Shown here: in pieces, positions 1 to 9,311 of the stretch
How positions within the stretch are numbered: position 1 is the stretch's first letter
Layout of the letters: the number at the start of each line of letters is the position of its first letter
Made by a program: the position numbers and the translations under genes
Assembly: GCF_017591435.1 (NCBI RefSeq)
Contig: NC_059304.1
Span: forward strand, 28,879,020 to 28,943,019
DNA from: Portunus trituberculatus
Lineage: Eukaryota; Arthropoda; Malacostraca; Decapoda; Portunidae
DNA: 64,000 nucleotides
Direction: 5' to 3'
Notes under the pieces: generated by a model
Databases searched by the model: none
Told to the model about the DNA's origin: nothing
The model's input: only the letters and a program-made list of their open reading frames with translations

Positions 1-626
1 TATTCTCATTTAAATGCTCCCAAATACTACCCTTAATGATTTTCTCTAGTATCTTACATACTATACTAGTTAAACTGATCGGTCTATAATTATTCGCATC
101 ATCCTTCCTACCTTTTTAAATATTGGAGTAACATTAGCTAACTTCCAGTCCTGAGGTATCTCAGCAAACCTAAGTGATCTTTCAAAGATTAACTTAAGTG
201 CTTCAGAAATACTGTCTACACCCTCCCTAAGTACTCTGGCATGTAGCTCATCAGGACCACTAGCTTTCCTATCGTCTAGTTCAAGAATAAATTTCCTAAT
301 AATTCCCGGTTTTATATCAATATTTTCTAAAGCTCTTAAACTACTCGTCACACTGTTTGTAACAGGATTTCCTATTCTTTCCTAGTAAATACTGAAGAAA
401 ATTGTTCATTCAATAATTCTACTATGTCTTCATTTTGATCCACTACTACACCATCTTTTCTGAGTGGTCCAATCCTATCCTTATTTCTTTTATCACTGAC
501 CTTGTAATAACTATATAATTTTTGGGATCTTTACTCCCAGCTCTAGCTAGTTTTATCTCTGCCTGCCTTTTACTTTTTTTATAACCTTACTCAAATCATC
601 TCTGACCTGTCTGTACCTAATCAAAT
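1..626 (-). pseudogene. LINE-A ORF2, linker and N-terminal reverse transcriptase part
   Basis: The minus strand encodes the start of a LINE reverse transcriptase: a linker of the KLYNYYKVSDK type, then RKASGPDELHARVLREG and IPQDWKLANVTPIFKK, which are RT blocks 0-1. A frameshift near 75-80 breaks it just before the NYRPISLTS block, and the window edge removes the catalytic blocks. The plus-strand copy at 14031-15575 shows what follows. Confidence 0.85.
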
Positions 627-1768
627 CTACATCTTCCCACTTTTCTGCAACTCTCTGTATGCCCTCTTCTTCTCTCTGATCTGGCTACCTATCTCATGAG
701 TCCACCATAATGGCTTCCTGTTTCTCTGCCTTATATCTTTGTAAGGGATACACTGCATCACTATACCCTTTACTACAACCTTAAAAATATCCCACATCTC
801 CTGTGCAGTTTTATTTCCAAAACTATCTTCCCAGTTTACCTCTCCTAATAACTGACGTAACCTACCATAATTGCCTTTCTGATAGTTTGGGACTCTAGTC
901 TTATTCACTATATTATCCCTACTGGAATTAATGATAAATCTAATTATATGATGGTCACTGTTTGCTAAAGTCTCTCCTACCTCAACTTCCTTTAAACAAT
1001 GCTCAATATTTGTTAGTACTATGTCTAAAACCTTCCTCCCCCTAGTAGGTTTATCTACCATCTGCACTAAATAGTTATCCTGAAAACTTTCCATAAACTT
1101 ATTTTCACTAGCATCTCCTACCATCCTCTCCCAGTTTACTGACTTAAGATTAAAATCCCCTAAGATAATTGTCTGACTAGTACTCGTACACCCCCAATTT
1201 ATCTCATCTACCATAAGGTTGTCTACATCTGCTGACTGGTTAGGTGGCCTATAAAAAGCTCCTACTCTAATAACCTTCTTTTGTTTACTCTAACATCCAG
1301 CCATAAGGACTCTACTCTGTTATCTACCTTATACCATTAACCTGACTGGAAATGAAGGATTTTTTTACATAAATAACTACTCCTCCGCCTATCCTACCAA
1401 TTCTCTGGTGTAAATACATAATGTATCCATCTACTTCATATTCTTTCCTATTTTCCCTAAAATTTTCCTCATTTACCCATGCCTCTGTGACACATACAAC
1501 ATCTAAGTCCTCCTCAACTAAATAACTCGTCCTCCTTGTTCCTAAGACTCCTGGCATTTACATAAAAACATTTAAGTCCTGCTACCTTCCTAGATGCTGT
1601 CTCCTTATTTGGAATCCTAATCTTATTCTCTCCTATTTGCACCTGGAAATCTTTCCTAATCTTTTCACTATCTCTGTTTATCCTTTCTAATTTATGTCTA
1701 ACATCTTTCTTCTGGAATGCATTTGCTACCTCACCCCCTACACTCCATCCCAACTCCCCTCCAGACAT
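627..1768 (-). pseudogene. LINE-A ORF2, APE-type endonuclease part
   Basis: Fragments in three frames make up an apurinic-type endonuclease that nicks target DNA for reverse transcription. Order on the minus strand: FYVNARSLRNK (near 1590), the VCVTEAW block and the GGGVVIYVK block (1557-1324), then ILGDFN, the target-recognition region and the LANSDHH block (1214-627). The Asp/Asn of GDFN and the His of SDHH, usual active-site residues of this fold, are kept. A frameshift near 1557 and a disrupted stretch at 1214-1324 break the gene. The frame at 627-1214 continues into the linker before the RT. Confidence 0.85.
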
Positions 1769-2838
1769 CCACTCAGCACATCCACACCCTTCCTACTCAG
1801 ATGCACACCATCCCTAGCATACAAATCCCTTCGCCCATAGAACCTATCCCATACATCCACAAAGCTGACACCCACATCCTTACACATCCCTTTTACCCGA
1901 CCATTCACACCAATGGCTCTAGACAACCATTCCCTGCTAACATACACACGAGGCAAGATTCCTGACACTACACACCTCCTACCACTCTCCCTTATCTTGC
2001 CTAACATTTCCCGAAATCTTGCCACTAACTCCTCCGACCCACCTGCTCTGACATCGTTCCCACCTACGTGCAAAACTACTACACCCTCTCTCTCCATCCC
2101 CCCAACCCTCTTCTGCACCTCCTCACTCACTGCCTTCACACCTGCACCAGGCATACACACGTTCGTCCTCCTATCCCTGTCTTTCCCACAGAAAGTGCTA
2201 TCTAAATACCTAACCTGAGAGTCACCCACACACACCTGAGGTGTGCTAGGCACAACCATCCTCCTCCTCTCCTCTACCCCCTTCTTTCTCCTTTCACTCA
2301 CCACAACCACTTCATTCACTCCACTCTCACTCTCCCCCTCCCCCTCCAACAAACCGAACCTATTTCCACACTCAACAGGTTTAGTCCTATCCTCCCTAAC
2401 TGTCTCCGCTTTCCTTCCCCTCGCAACCTGCCATCTCTGCCTATCCTGACTACTATCTTTCCCAGTCTGGCTCGCCTGCTCCCTCTTCCCCACTCTGCTC
2501 TTCCCGACAGAGGGCCAAGCCACCCTGTCGCCCTCAGAAGGTCCAACCTTCGGCCTAACACTGATCTCCAGCCAAATTTTTTCCACTGCCTCCCCAAGCC
2601 TCTTAACCTCCTCCTTCAACTCAAAGATGAGAACTTCGTTCGCACTTTTCCCCTCACTTAGCTTTCTGATTTCCTCTCGCAATTCTCGCTCTTCAGCCTA
2701 CACACCATACACTCAGAAAAGTCAACGACCTTCCTGTCGTGCCCACACATCTCACACACAACAAACTCTCCCAATCCCACCTCAACACTCTCTTTCATGC
2801 ACTCAATCACACTGATATACCTCAGTAGCTACCGCCAT
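1738..2838 (-). pseudogene. LINE-A ORF1: zinc finger + coiled coil + SGNH esterase domain
   Basis: The main open frame (2682-1738, 314 residues) starts with a charged coiled-coil-like stretch (about residues 1-45). After a low-complexity linker comes an SGNH/GDSL esterase domain (about 148-310). Its key blocks are visible: GDS with the nucleophile at about residue 155, GGND at about 207-210, and DGVH with the acid/base pair at about 291/294. CR1 ORF1 proteins carry this domain and probably act as RNA-binding partners of the RT. Upstream, a second frame from an ATG at 2798 encodes a CxxC...CxxC finger (VCEMCG, ECMVCR) and runs past the coiled-coil start in another phase, so a frameshift near 2690-2700 separates finger and coiled coil. 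A better Kozak ATG lies at 2838, also one shift away. ORF1 overlaps the ORF2 frame at 1738-1768. Confidence 0.85.
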
Positions 2839-3200
2839 ACTAATTTACAATATGTTAACTCACAAACAAATAAAAATACTTGGTGACGGCGGGGTGGGGG
2901 AACCGCGGTAGTGGGAGGGCCTAAGTGAGGTCAACTAATCCTCTTTCAAGGTCAACTTGACGGTTACAAGCCTAGTCTCCTGGCTCTAACAAAATACTTT
3001 TAACTCACAAACACTGATTCTAACCACTATTTCACTCTAATCTAACACTTGCAGTACACACTTTCACTTCACTAACACTCAAAAGCACCACACACAGACA
3101 CCAAGCACAAACACCACTCGCTAACTATAAAAAACACAGCCAGGAACGGAGCGCGCACACAACACGTCCACTCGCCACCACAGCTACTCTGCATACACTA

Positions 3201-4041
3201 CATTAACCAAAACAAAACGATCTTGACACAGGCAAGCTTCACTGTATTCTTTACAATGTGATGCTGTTACTCCTTCAGGTAAGACACACTTTCATACAAT
3301 TATAATTGCACCTATCTCTTAACATTGTTACCTTATATACATGTAAAATGATGATAAAAAAAAAAAAAGAAAGGAAAATTATGATTATTAGCCCAGTAGT
3401 CTCTCACAGTCAGTGATGATGCCATATGCTATGTACATGTTTACATCTCACAAGATTGGTACATAGAGTACTAGCAAATACTAACATTTTTAAATGTAAA
3501 ATATCTTCATTAGTAATTCACTATCACTCAGTGCCACGGAGTCAAGGTTATCCTCGTGGCATGAGCGTATATGAATACTAAGATATCATATCCATTATAG
3601 CAGGCAATAGAGGAGTGGAAACATAAACATCACGATGAAAGTAACACGCAAGCTACAATAGTCACAAGAAGAAGAAGAAACGGCCGAGTGGCCGCGAGTC
3701 TCCCGCTTTGTCTGGCTCATCTCATCTCTGCTTTATTTTTTGGTATTCCATTAAGATTTCATTTTATGCATTACAAAACAATCCTTTCTTGGGGGCAAGG
3801 CTTGTAAAAAGCTAATAGAAATATTGTTTTGTGAACATATATGCATATATAAGACAGTAACAAAGGAACAGCGGGAGATTCAAATGGGGACCAAATCGTG
3901 CAATCGCGAGTCAAAGTCGTGCTCGGCGAAATATGGTATATTTTACCGATTCGTGTATACGCAAGATTTGTGTTCGGCGAGGTTTGACTGTTTCCGTGGA
4001 TAAATAAGCAGTTCAGAAAGATATTATGAAGCATGACAATA
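3201..4041. other. No gene recognised; AT-rich spacer
   Basis: No convincing open frame or element end was identified. There is an A-rich run near 3355-3370 and a GAA-rich patch near 3670. Short open frames here have no recognisable composition or motif. It may contain old repeat sequence, since 3880-4000 has a CG-containing, repeat-like texture. Confidence 0.4.
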
Positions 4042-4400
4042 TTGGAATTGTTATTGGTTTAGATAAGAATGCGTAGTGCTGGCTTGATGGAGTCATTCAT
4101 TCAGAGAAGAATGAGGAATAGAGAGGAGGAAATTCTGACCGAGGAACAAGCAGGCTTCAGAGAAGGCAGAGGAACAATAGATCAAGTTTTCAGCTTTAGT
4201 CAAATAGGCGAAAGAATGTGGGAAAAAAGACAAAGATATGTACTGCGTTTTTGTGGATTTCCAACAAGCATTTGACTCAGTAGGAAGAGAAGCACTGCTT
4301 GCTGTACTGGAGACTTACGGATTCGAAGAAAATATCATGAATTTTATATAGCAATTGTATCAAACAACGACAGCATCAGTAAGAAAAAAACAAGTTAACT
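4042..4400 (+). pseudogene. Reverse transcriptase fragment, RTE/craft-like LINE
   Basis: The translation contains ILTEEQAGFREGRGTIDQVF, a strongly diagnostic RT block of RTE-like non-LTR elements. After a one-base shift comes VDFQQAFDSVGREALLAVL with the first catalytic Asp, then TYGFEENI. The fragment covers only RT blocks 2-3. The YxDD block, endonuclease and element ends are missing, and stops interrupt it after 4350. It is a short dead relic unrelated to the larger LINE families of the window. Confidence 0.75.
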
Positions 4401-5339
4401 TTTGCGATCGGGTTGTTTATACGCGATTTGGCCCAACCGCATTTTCAAACTGAGTGCCAGAGAGTTCCGCAGCTGGCCGACAGGTGGGAGCTCCGCTGTC
4501 ATGGACGCACTCTTCTGCTACACAGTGATGCAAAAAGAATTTTCCAAGAAAAAGCGCTAGACCACCGTGCTGCAGTTTTTCAAGTAAACACCAGTGGAAA
4601 ATGTAGTACCAATAGAGGATGTGGATGATCCTGTGGAAGTGGAGGAAGCAGAGGAAGTGCAGGTGTATGATGACGTCCTTGACTAGGAGGTGGACAGCAA
4701 CAGCGTGTGTTTGTGAGGGGTGAATTAAGACATTGGCGTCTTGCGTCTATTTACTTTTACATTGTGGGGTTATTTTTGATAAGTGGATTTTTGATAAAGT
4801 GGAAAAGCTCAGAGGGAGATGGTGACTGTGGTGTGAGTGGTGAAGGGAGTGACGCAGTGAGTGTTGTGTTTACATATTCTTTGTTTTGTTGTTTTCTCTT
4901 ATTTTTTGCTTTCTCATTATTTCATACTTTTCCCTTTACTTCAAATACACTTCTATTATTTAGAATGGTAAATAATAAAAACATGTTAATTTAGCCAAAT
5001 GGAAAAGCTCAGAGGGAGATGGTGACTGATTGTGGTGTGAGTGGTGAAGGCAGTGGCACAGTGAGTGTTGTGTTTACGTATTCTTTGTTTTGTTGCTTTC
5101 TCTTATTATTTCTTGCTTTTTCCTTTACTTTAAATACACTTCTAGTATTTAGAATGGTAAATAATAAAAATATATTAATTTAGCCAAAATAGATTATTTT
5201 TTACGAATTTGTTTGGACCACATCCCGCATCCCCCCTATTATCTATTGTTTCTTATGAGAATTACATGTTTGTCTTACATGAATTTTTATATACACGATG
5301 CCTCTTGGAACGCATCTATCGCGTAAATCGAGTTACCTG
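4401..5339 (+). mobile_element. Probable pogo/Tigger-like remnant with one terminus
   Basis: The right end reads ...CGATTTACGCG-type sequence (reverse complement) ending in ACCTG just before TA at 5340. This has the CAGGTAACTCG form expected for a pogo/Tigger inverted repeat at a TA target. No clear left repeat was found; a CG-containing stretch near 4390-4440 is a weak candidate. Around 4590-4686 a plus frame gives an acidic tail (VEEAEEVQVYDDVLD then stop), as seen at the C-terminus of some transposases, but the catalytic domain is absent. Most of 4801-5190 is a tandem duplication listed separately. Confidence 0.4.
4801..5190 (+). repeat. Tandem duplication, two units of about 200 and 190 bp
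   Basis: Unit 1 (4801-5000) and unit 2 (5001-5190) both start GGAAAAGCTCAGAGGGAGAT and end ATTTAGCCAAA. They differ by a few substitutions and small indels, mainly in the T-rich middle. No coding potential was seen. Confidence 0.92.
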
Positions 5340-5427
<88 letters not shown>

Positions 5428-5429
5428 TA
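5340..5429. repeat. (TA)n followed by (AC)n microsatellite
   Basis: About 60 bp of uninterrupted TA followed by about 25 bp of AC. It lies between the right end of one Tigger-like remnant (5339) and the left inverted repeat of the next (5434). The open frames it creates (YIYI..., THTH...) are meaningless. Confidence 0.97.
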
Positions 5430-5433
5430 CATA

Positions 5434-6573
5434 CAGTAAAACCTCACTTGACAAACGTCTCTAGGGACGAACAATTCGGGAGACGACCAAAAAAATTTGT
5501 CAATATATCGACCCAGGGGACGAATGATATTTCGGGGGACGAACGCGGTTAAACGGCACAAAACATAAGCACAAAAGAAAATAGAAACAGGAACATACGA
5601 AAAATATTATATAACATAATCTCCGTGCCACCACGATTTTCTCCTGTTATTCCTGGGCATGGTGATGTTACTGGCGCGCTCTACTGTAGCTTCCTCGGCG
5701 TTATCCTCGCTGCTCTGCTGGCTCTCAGCATTGCTGTCATCATCATCTTAGCCATGTCCAGGTTCTGCAGATTGTGGCATATCCATAGTAGCTGTTTCCT
5801 CGCTGCTCTGGTGGCTCTCAGCATTGCTGTCATCATCATCCTGGCCATATCCAGGTATTGCAGATTGTGGCACATCTATCGCAGCTGTTTCCTTGCTTGC
5901 CTGGAAAGGAACACCGCCCTACTGCCCGCTCCTCTCACACTGAGCATGACCTCCGAGGATCAAAGGAACTTCCTGGCCACGTACCTTTAACTTCCTTTCT
6001 TGGAAGTCCAAACTTGCTCCCACACGCGTGAGGAAGTCAATCCCCAGCAGGCAAGGGTCTTCCAAGGCAGAGACGAAGACTGGCAATCTTTCCATGTTTC
6101 ACACGCCGATGTTCACTATAACGGGGCCCCACATATCGGCACTGACTTGTGACGCTACACAGCTGTTGTGTAGCTCTGGCGCGCCGTGCACATCCAAAGT
6201 CCTCTCTCATGACTGTCTTCTCGGATCTTGTCTGTCTTTCTCCCCATCCTCCTCTCCTCCATTCCATCATGCCATCAACGTCCAGTCTCTCAAGTAAATA
6301 ACTTTTTCTTTTTTATTCATTTTATTATCATTTTGATAGCATTTAGGTAAGTAAAACAATTTAGGCTTTTTATAATTATTTCGTTCATGTCATGCATACA
6401 TTAAAGGTCTATATTGAATGGGTTTTATGGACAAAAGTATTATTTTTTGGGGGGTCTGGAACGGATTAATGGTATTTCAATACATTCTTATGGGAAAAAT
6501 TGATTCAGGGGACGAACAAATCGGGTGACGAACAGGATTTAGGAACGAATTATGGTCGTGAGCTGAGGTTTTA

Positions 6574-6576
<3 letters not shown>
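5434..6576 (-). mobile_element. Non-autonomous pogo/Tigger-type element carrying protease sequence
   Basis: Ends CAGTAAAACCTCA... and ...TGAGGTTTTACTG form terminal inverted repeats. GACGAAC-type motifs recur inside both ends. TA lies directly outside each end (5432-5433, 6577-6578), as expected for Tc1/mariner/pogo insertion. Length is 1143 bp. No transposase was found. Instead the minus strand holds a retropepsin-like fragment with an acidic tandem repeat (5610-6200). Mobility would have depended on another element. Confidence 0.8.
5610..6200 (-). pseudogene. Retropepsin-like fragment with acidic 31-residue tandem repeat
   Basis: One minus-strand frame, broken by three stops (near 6103, 5920 and 5750), reads MWGPVIVNIGV, then LPVFVSALEDPCLLGIDFL, then LDFQERKLKVRG. 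The LLGIDFL block is the C-terminal signature of gypsy/retroviral aspartic proteases. The part expected to hold the catalytic DTG was not found. The frame continues into two 93-bp tandem units (5891-5799 and 5798-5706), each encoding VPQSA/MPQSA...GxDDDDSNAES-QSSE, and ends near 5620 with a basic tail. The acidic unit could be a protease-RT linker of a Ty3/gypsy element or an added tail. This is probably a captured piece of LTR-element pol inside a DNA transposon. Confidence 0.65.
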
Positions 6577-6648
<72 letters not shown>

Positions 6649-6658
6649 TAGATAGATA
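6577..6658. repeat. (TA)n tract with short (GATA)n
   Basis: About 70 bp of TA followed by GATAGATAGATA. It fills the whole gap between the right inverted repeat of the 5434-6576 element and the left inverted repeat of the next one at 6659. Confidence 0.96.
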
Positions 6659-8093
6659 CAGTAAGTTCTCATTATACGGTACATATGCATTCCTGAAAAC
6701 CTTACCGCATATCGAATTTACCGTATACTGAACCCATTATAACATGTAATAATAGGGAATGCGTTCCAGCACGTCAAAAGTCACCCATACAGAAATTAAA
6801 ATACATTAAAACAATCATTAAAAAAAAAAAGTAAAGTACTGCGCAAAAGAAATAAATAGAAAATGTTTTTATTTACCTTTCAATCGCCATGTATTCTACC
6901 AGATGATTTCCTTCCTGAGGCTAAGGGACAGTAGGGATTTCAGCCCTTACTCATCTTCTGCTGAGTGGGCAGACAAGGATAAGACGTCGTCTGCACTGTC
7001 TGAAGCAGATATAGAAGGGCCAACTGTAGCAGGGTTGGCACGTTTCAATGGTTTTAAGAAAGAGGATATTGAGGAAGGAACAGCTCTAGCAGGGTCGGAA
7101 GGTGTGACAGGGACGGCATGTCTGACTGGCTTGAAGAACAAGTAGATGGAGGATTTTTTTTTTTTTTTTCATTTTTTTTTTTTCTTTCCTCCCATAGATT
7201 TCTTGATAAATCTTGACACTTTTCTCTACGTCATGAGCCACTTTGCTACTCCTGGCAGGATTTGGGTCACATTCCTTCAGGATTTTCAGAGCTTTTTTGA
7301 AACCACCGAGACATTCTCTAAGAGTTTTGATGTCCAGGCCACGCACAGGTACTTCTTCCTCGTCTCCCTCTTTTTCTGCCCCCTGTGATGCCTTGTCTAG
7401 CTCTATAAGTCCATCATTTGAGAGAGATTCAGCATGGCTTTCCAAATGATCTTGAACATCATCATCACCAACTTCATTGAAGCCAGCCCTATGGCACAGA
7501 TTTACTATGTCATTTCTGATCGCACAGATGTCGTCTTCAGCAAAGCCTGGGAAGTCATGCGCGCATTCTGGCCATACTTTATTCCACGCCAAGTTCATGG
7601 TAGATGTCTTAGTCCCAAGATAACTTGATGTTATCTAAGGCATGCTTGAGGTTATACGACTTCCACCATTCACTAATAGTGGGCACATCTGTGCCTTTTA
7701 TCAGTTGTTGCATGGTTTGCCGCTTTTAGTGGTTACCATGATTATTATGAATATATTTGTCCTTACAATAGACCCTTTAATATTCCATTCATTCATCTAA
7801 TTAGTAATGTATGTAATATGTAATGCAGTTAAAAAAAAAAAAAAAAGGGGGGTAGGGGAAGAGATAATAGGCTCCAAGGCTGGTCAAGTTAAAGTCAGTA
7901 CTGTGAGTGGCAGGGAGGTGTGGCACAGATGACATCATCTACCTTGCTCCCCTGCGCTAGGCCCTCTTGGATGACATGAGCGGATACCGTATCTGTGATT
8001 TTTTTTTACCGTATATCGAATCGAGGGTAGTAATTTCCAAATACCGTAACTGTGAATTTACTGTATAAAGAACTACCATATAAAGAGGACTTA

Positions 8094-8096
<3 letters not shown>
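6659..8096 (-). mobile_element. Pogo/Tigger-like element, internally deleted
   Basis: The left end CAGTAAGTTCTCATTATACGG and the right end (reverse complement CTAAGTCCTCTTTATATGG) match with a few changes. Further related motifs (ACCGTATA...) lie inside both ends. The last bases of the right end are blurred by a GT/TA run, so 8096 is approximate. The minus-strand transposase keeps only its C-terminal third (6947-7736); the helix-turn-helix and most of the catalytic domain are gone. Confidence 0.8.
6947..7736 (-). pseudogene. Tigger transposase, C-terminal fragment
   Basis: On the minus strand, ISEWWKSYNLKHALDNIKLSWD is the conserved segment after the catalytic DDE domain. A stop and a frameshift follow near 7600, then MNLAWNKVWPEC and the regulatory tail (ESLSNDGLIELDK...). 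A lysine run encoded by A-rich DNA at about 7147-7190 probably grew by slippage and shifts the frame. The Ser/Asp-rich C-terminus continues to 6947 in another frame. No DDE residues remain. Confidence 0.85.

Positions 8097-8164
<68 letters not shown>
8097..8164. repeat. (GT)/(TA)n microsatellite
   Basis: A short GT run followed by about 60 bp of TA, directly outside the right end of the 6659-8096 Tigger-like element. Confidence 0.95.
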
Positions 8165-8166
<2 letters not shown>

Positions 8167-8615
8167 GAGGGGCACCCCCTTACCGCCTTATTTCCCCTTT
8201 AATATATTATTTTTTTCATGTCGTATGGCAGCCCCCTAGCAGGGGCCTCAGGCTGTTCCGTAGTGCGGCCACCCTCCCCCTTTTCTATTCCCGCCATCTT
8301 GTTGTGCCTGGGCCCTGGCAGAAAACGCCAGTACCGAGCCAGTCTTCAGCCTAGGTAGACACATTCGCTCTTGGGTTCTTGGCACAGTGTTGAGACACAT
8401 GTTGCTAGGCTGTTCTGGGTGCTGAACAGTCTCGGTCTGGGAGTTGTGCCCTCCTTTTTGAGTAGCTGGTTTGCTGCTGGTTAGGCCGTGACGGTGTGGA
8501 GCAACAAGCTTGTTCCAGGGGAAAGTAGCTGGTTTGGCTGCATTTCCCGTGTTTTTGCGTTCGTCCTCTCCTTGAGTGGCGGCGCGGAGAGACACGTTAT
8601 TGTCTTGTCCCAATT

Positions 8616-8649
<34 letters not shown>

Positions 8650-9311
8650 GTGGCCGTGGTCGCTAGTGTGGTTTGGTGGGCGGCTGTGTGCCATCATCAT
8701 CGTTTTTTTTATAGTTTCTGTAGTATACTGTTTATAGTGGCCGTAGCCACACACTGGTTGTCTGGTGGGAAGCTTCATGCTGTCTCCCAGTCGGTGTGCA
8801 GTCATCGTCTGTACGACCTGTTAGCTACGCGTATCTTGACTCCCTGAGTGGCTGGTAGTCACCCGGAGTTGGTAGCTGGGCTTGTGTATACCACCGGATG
8901 TGGTATACGCATCGTGTCTCGTAGTAAGCCGTAGGCACGGGGAGTCAGTCTTGACAGGTGCTGGCAAGCATCTGTTACATTAAGTAATATAGTAATATAC
9001 ACCACGCGTCTTGTCCCAGTCTGTGGGCACCTACAGTCTGAGAACAAGACGTGTGGAGAGGCAGTAATACTCCCGTAGAGAAGTGCGTGGAATTTTCCTT
9101 GTGGGCAGTTTTCTCTACGGAGTATTAAGGCTTTGCCCGTAACACAACTTATATACTATCTATAAATTCTACTTGGTTTGGTGTTGGAGGAGAAGGAGTT
9201 GCTAAGGAGATTCCCTAGCAGTGGTGGAAGTTATACACTGCTGGCGACCTCTTATTTCTGTAGTATTATTTGTCTACTACTAGGGGCTGGGTGTGCAAGG
9301 CTCGGGGAAGG
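8165..9311. other. Unassigned region; possible LTR-like or structured repeat
   Basis: No open frame was recognised. A minus frame at 8248-8805 is interrupted in composition by a poly-Lys run from T27 at 8619-8647 and resembles nothing known. The sequence is less AT-rich than its surroundings and contains a long T run plus three strong hairpins at 8886-9127. An ACTGCTGGCGACC stretch near 9236-9248 faintly recalls a primer-binding site after an LTR, but no paired LTR or pol region was found. Confidence 0.35.
8886..9127. repeat. Three consecutive perfect or near-perfect hairpins
   Basis: Hairpin 1: GTATACCAC (8886-8894), 5-nt loop, GTGGTATAC (8900-8908). Hairpin 2: CCACGCGTCTTGT (9002-9014) pairs with ACAAGACGTGTGG (9044-9056) with one G-T wobble. 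Hairpin 3: AATACTCCCGTAGAGAA (9066-9082) pairs with TTCTCTACGGAGTATT (9111-9126) with one bulged C. Whether they act as RNA, as DNA cruciforms or not at all is unknown. Confidence 0.85.

Larger units (their letters stand above)
1..3200 (-). mobile_element. LINE family A copy 1, CR1-like, cut by window edge
   Basis: Minus-strand non-LTR retrotransposon with an esterase-type ORF1 (1738-2838) followed by an endonuclease-reverse transcriptase ORF2 (below 1768). The RT is cut off by the start of the window. Positions 1-600 are nearly identical, in reverse complement, to the plus-strand copy at 13980-14380, so the two belong to one family. An esterase in ORF1 is typical of CR1/L2-type LINEs of the jockey group. 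The 5' untranslated part is assigned to about 2839-3200, with an uncertain boundary. The frames are broken in several places, so this copy is dead. Confidence 0.85.

Noticed and set aside
1717..2597. Plus-strand and alternative minus frames over LINE-A ORF1
   Set aside because: Shadows of the GC-biased, low-complexity ORF1; the minus frame with SGNH motifs explains the region.
5209..5561. Open frames rich in alternating Tyr-Ile, Thr-His or Cys-Val
   Set aside because: They are translations of (TA)n and (AC)n microsatellites. The same applies near 8100, 17450, 20100, 22870, 24580, 28060 and 33600.
8248..8805. Minus-strand 185-codon frame
   Set aside because: It contains a poly-Lys run from a T27 stretch, low-complexity composition and no recognisable domain; most likely a chance frame in unassigned sequence.
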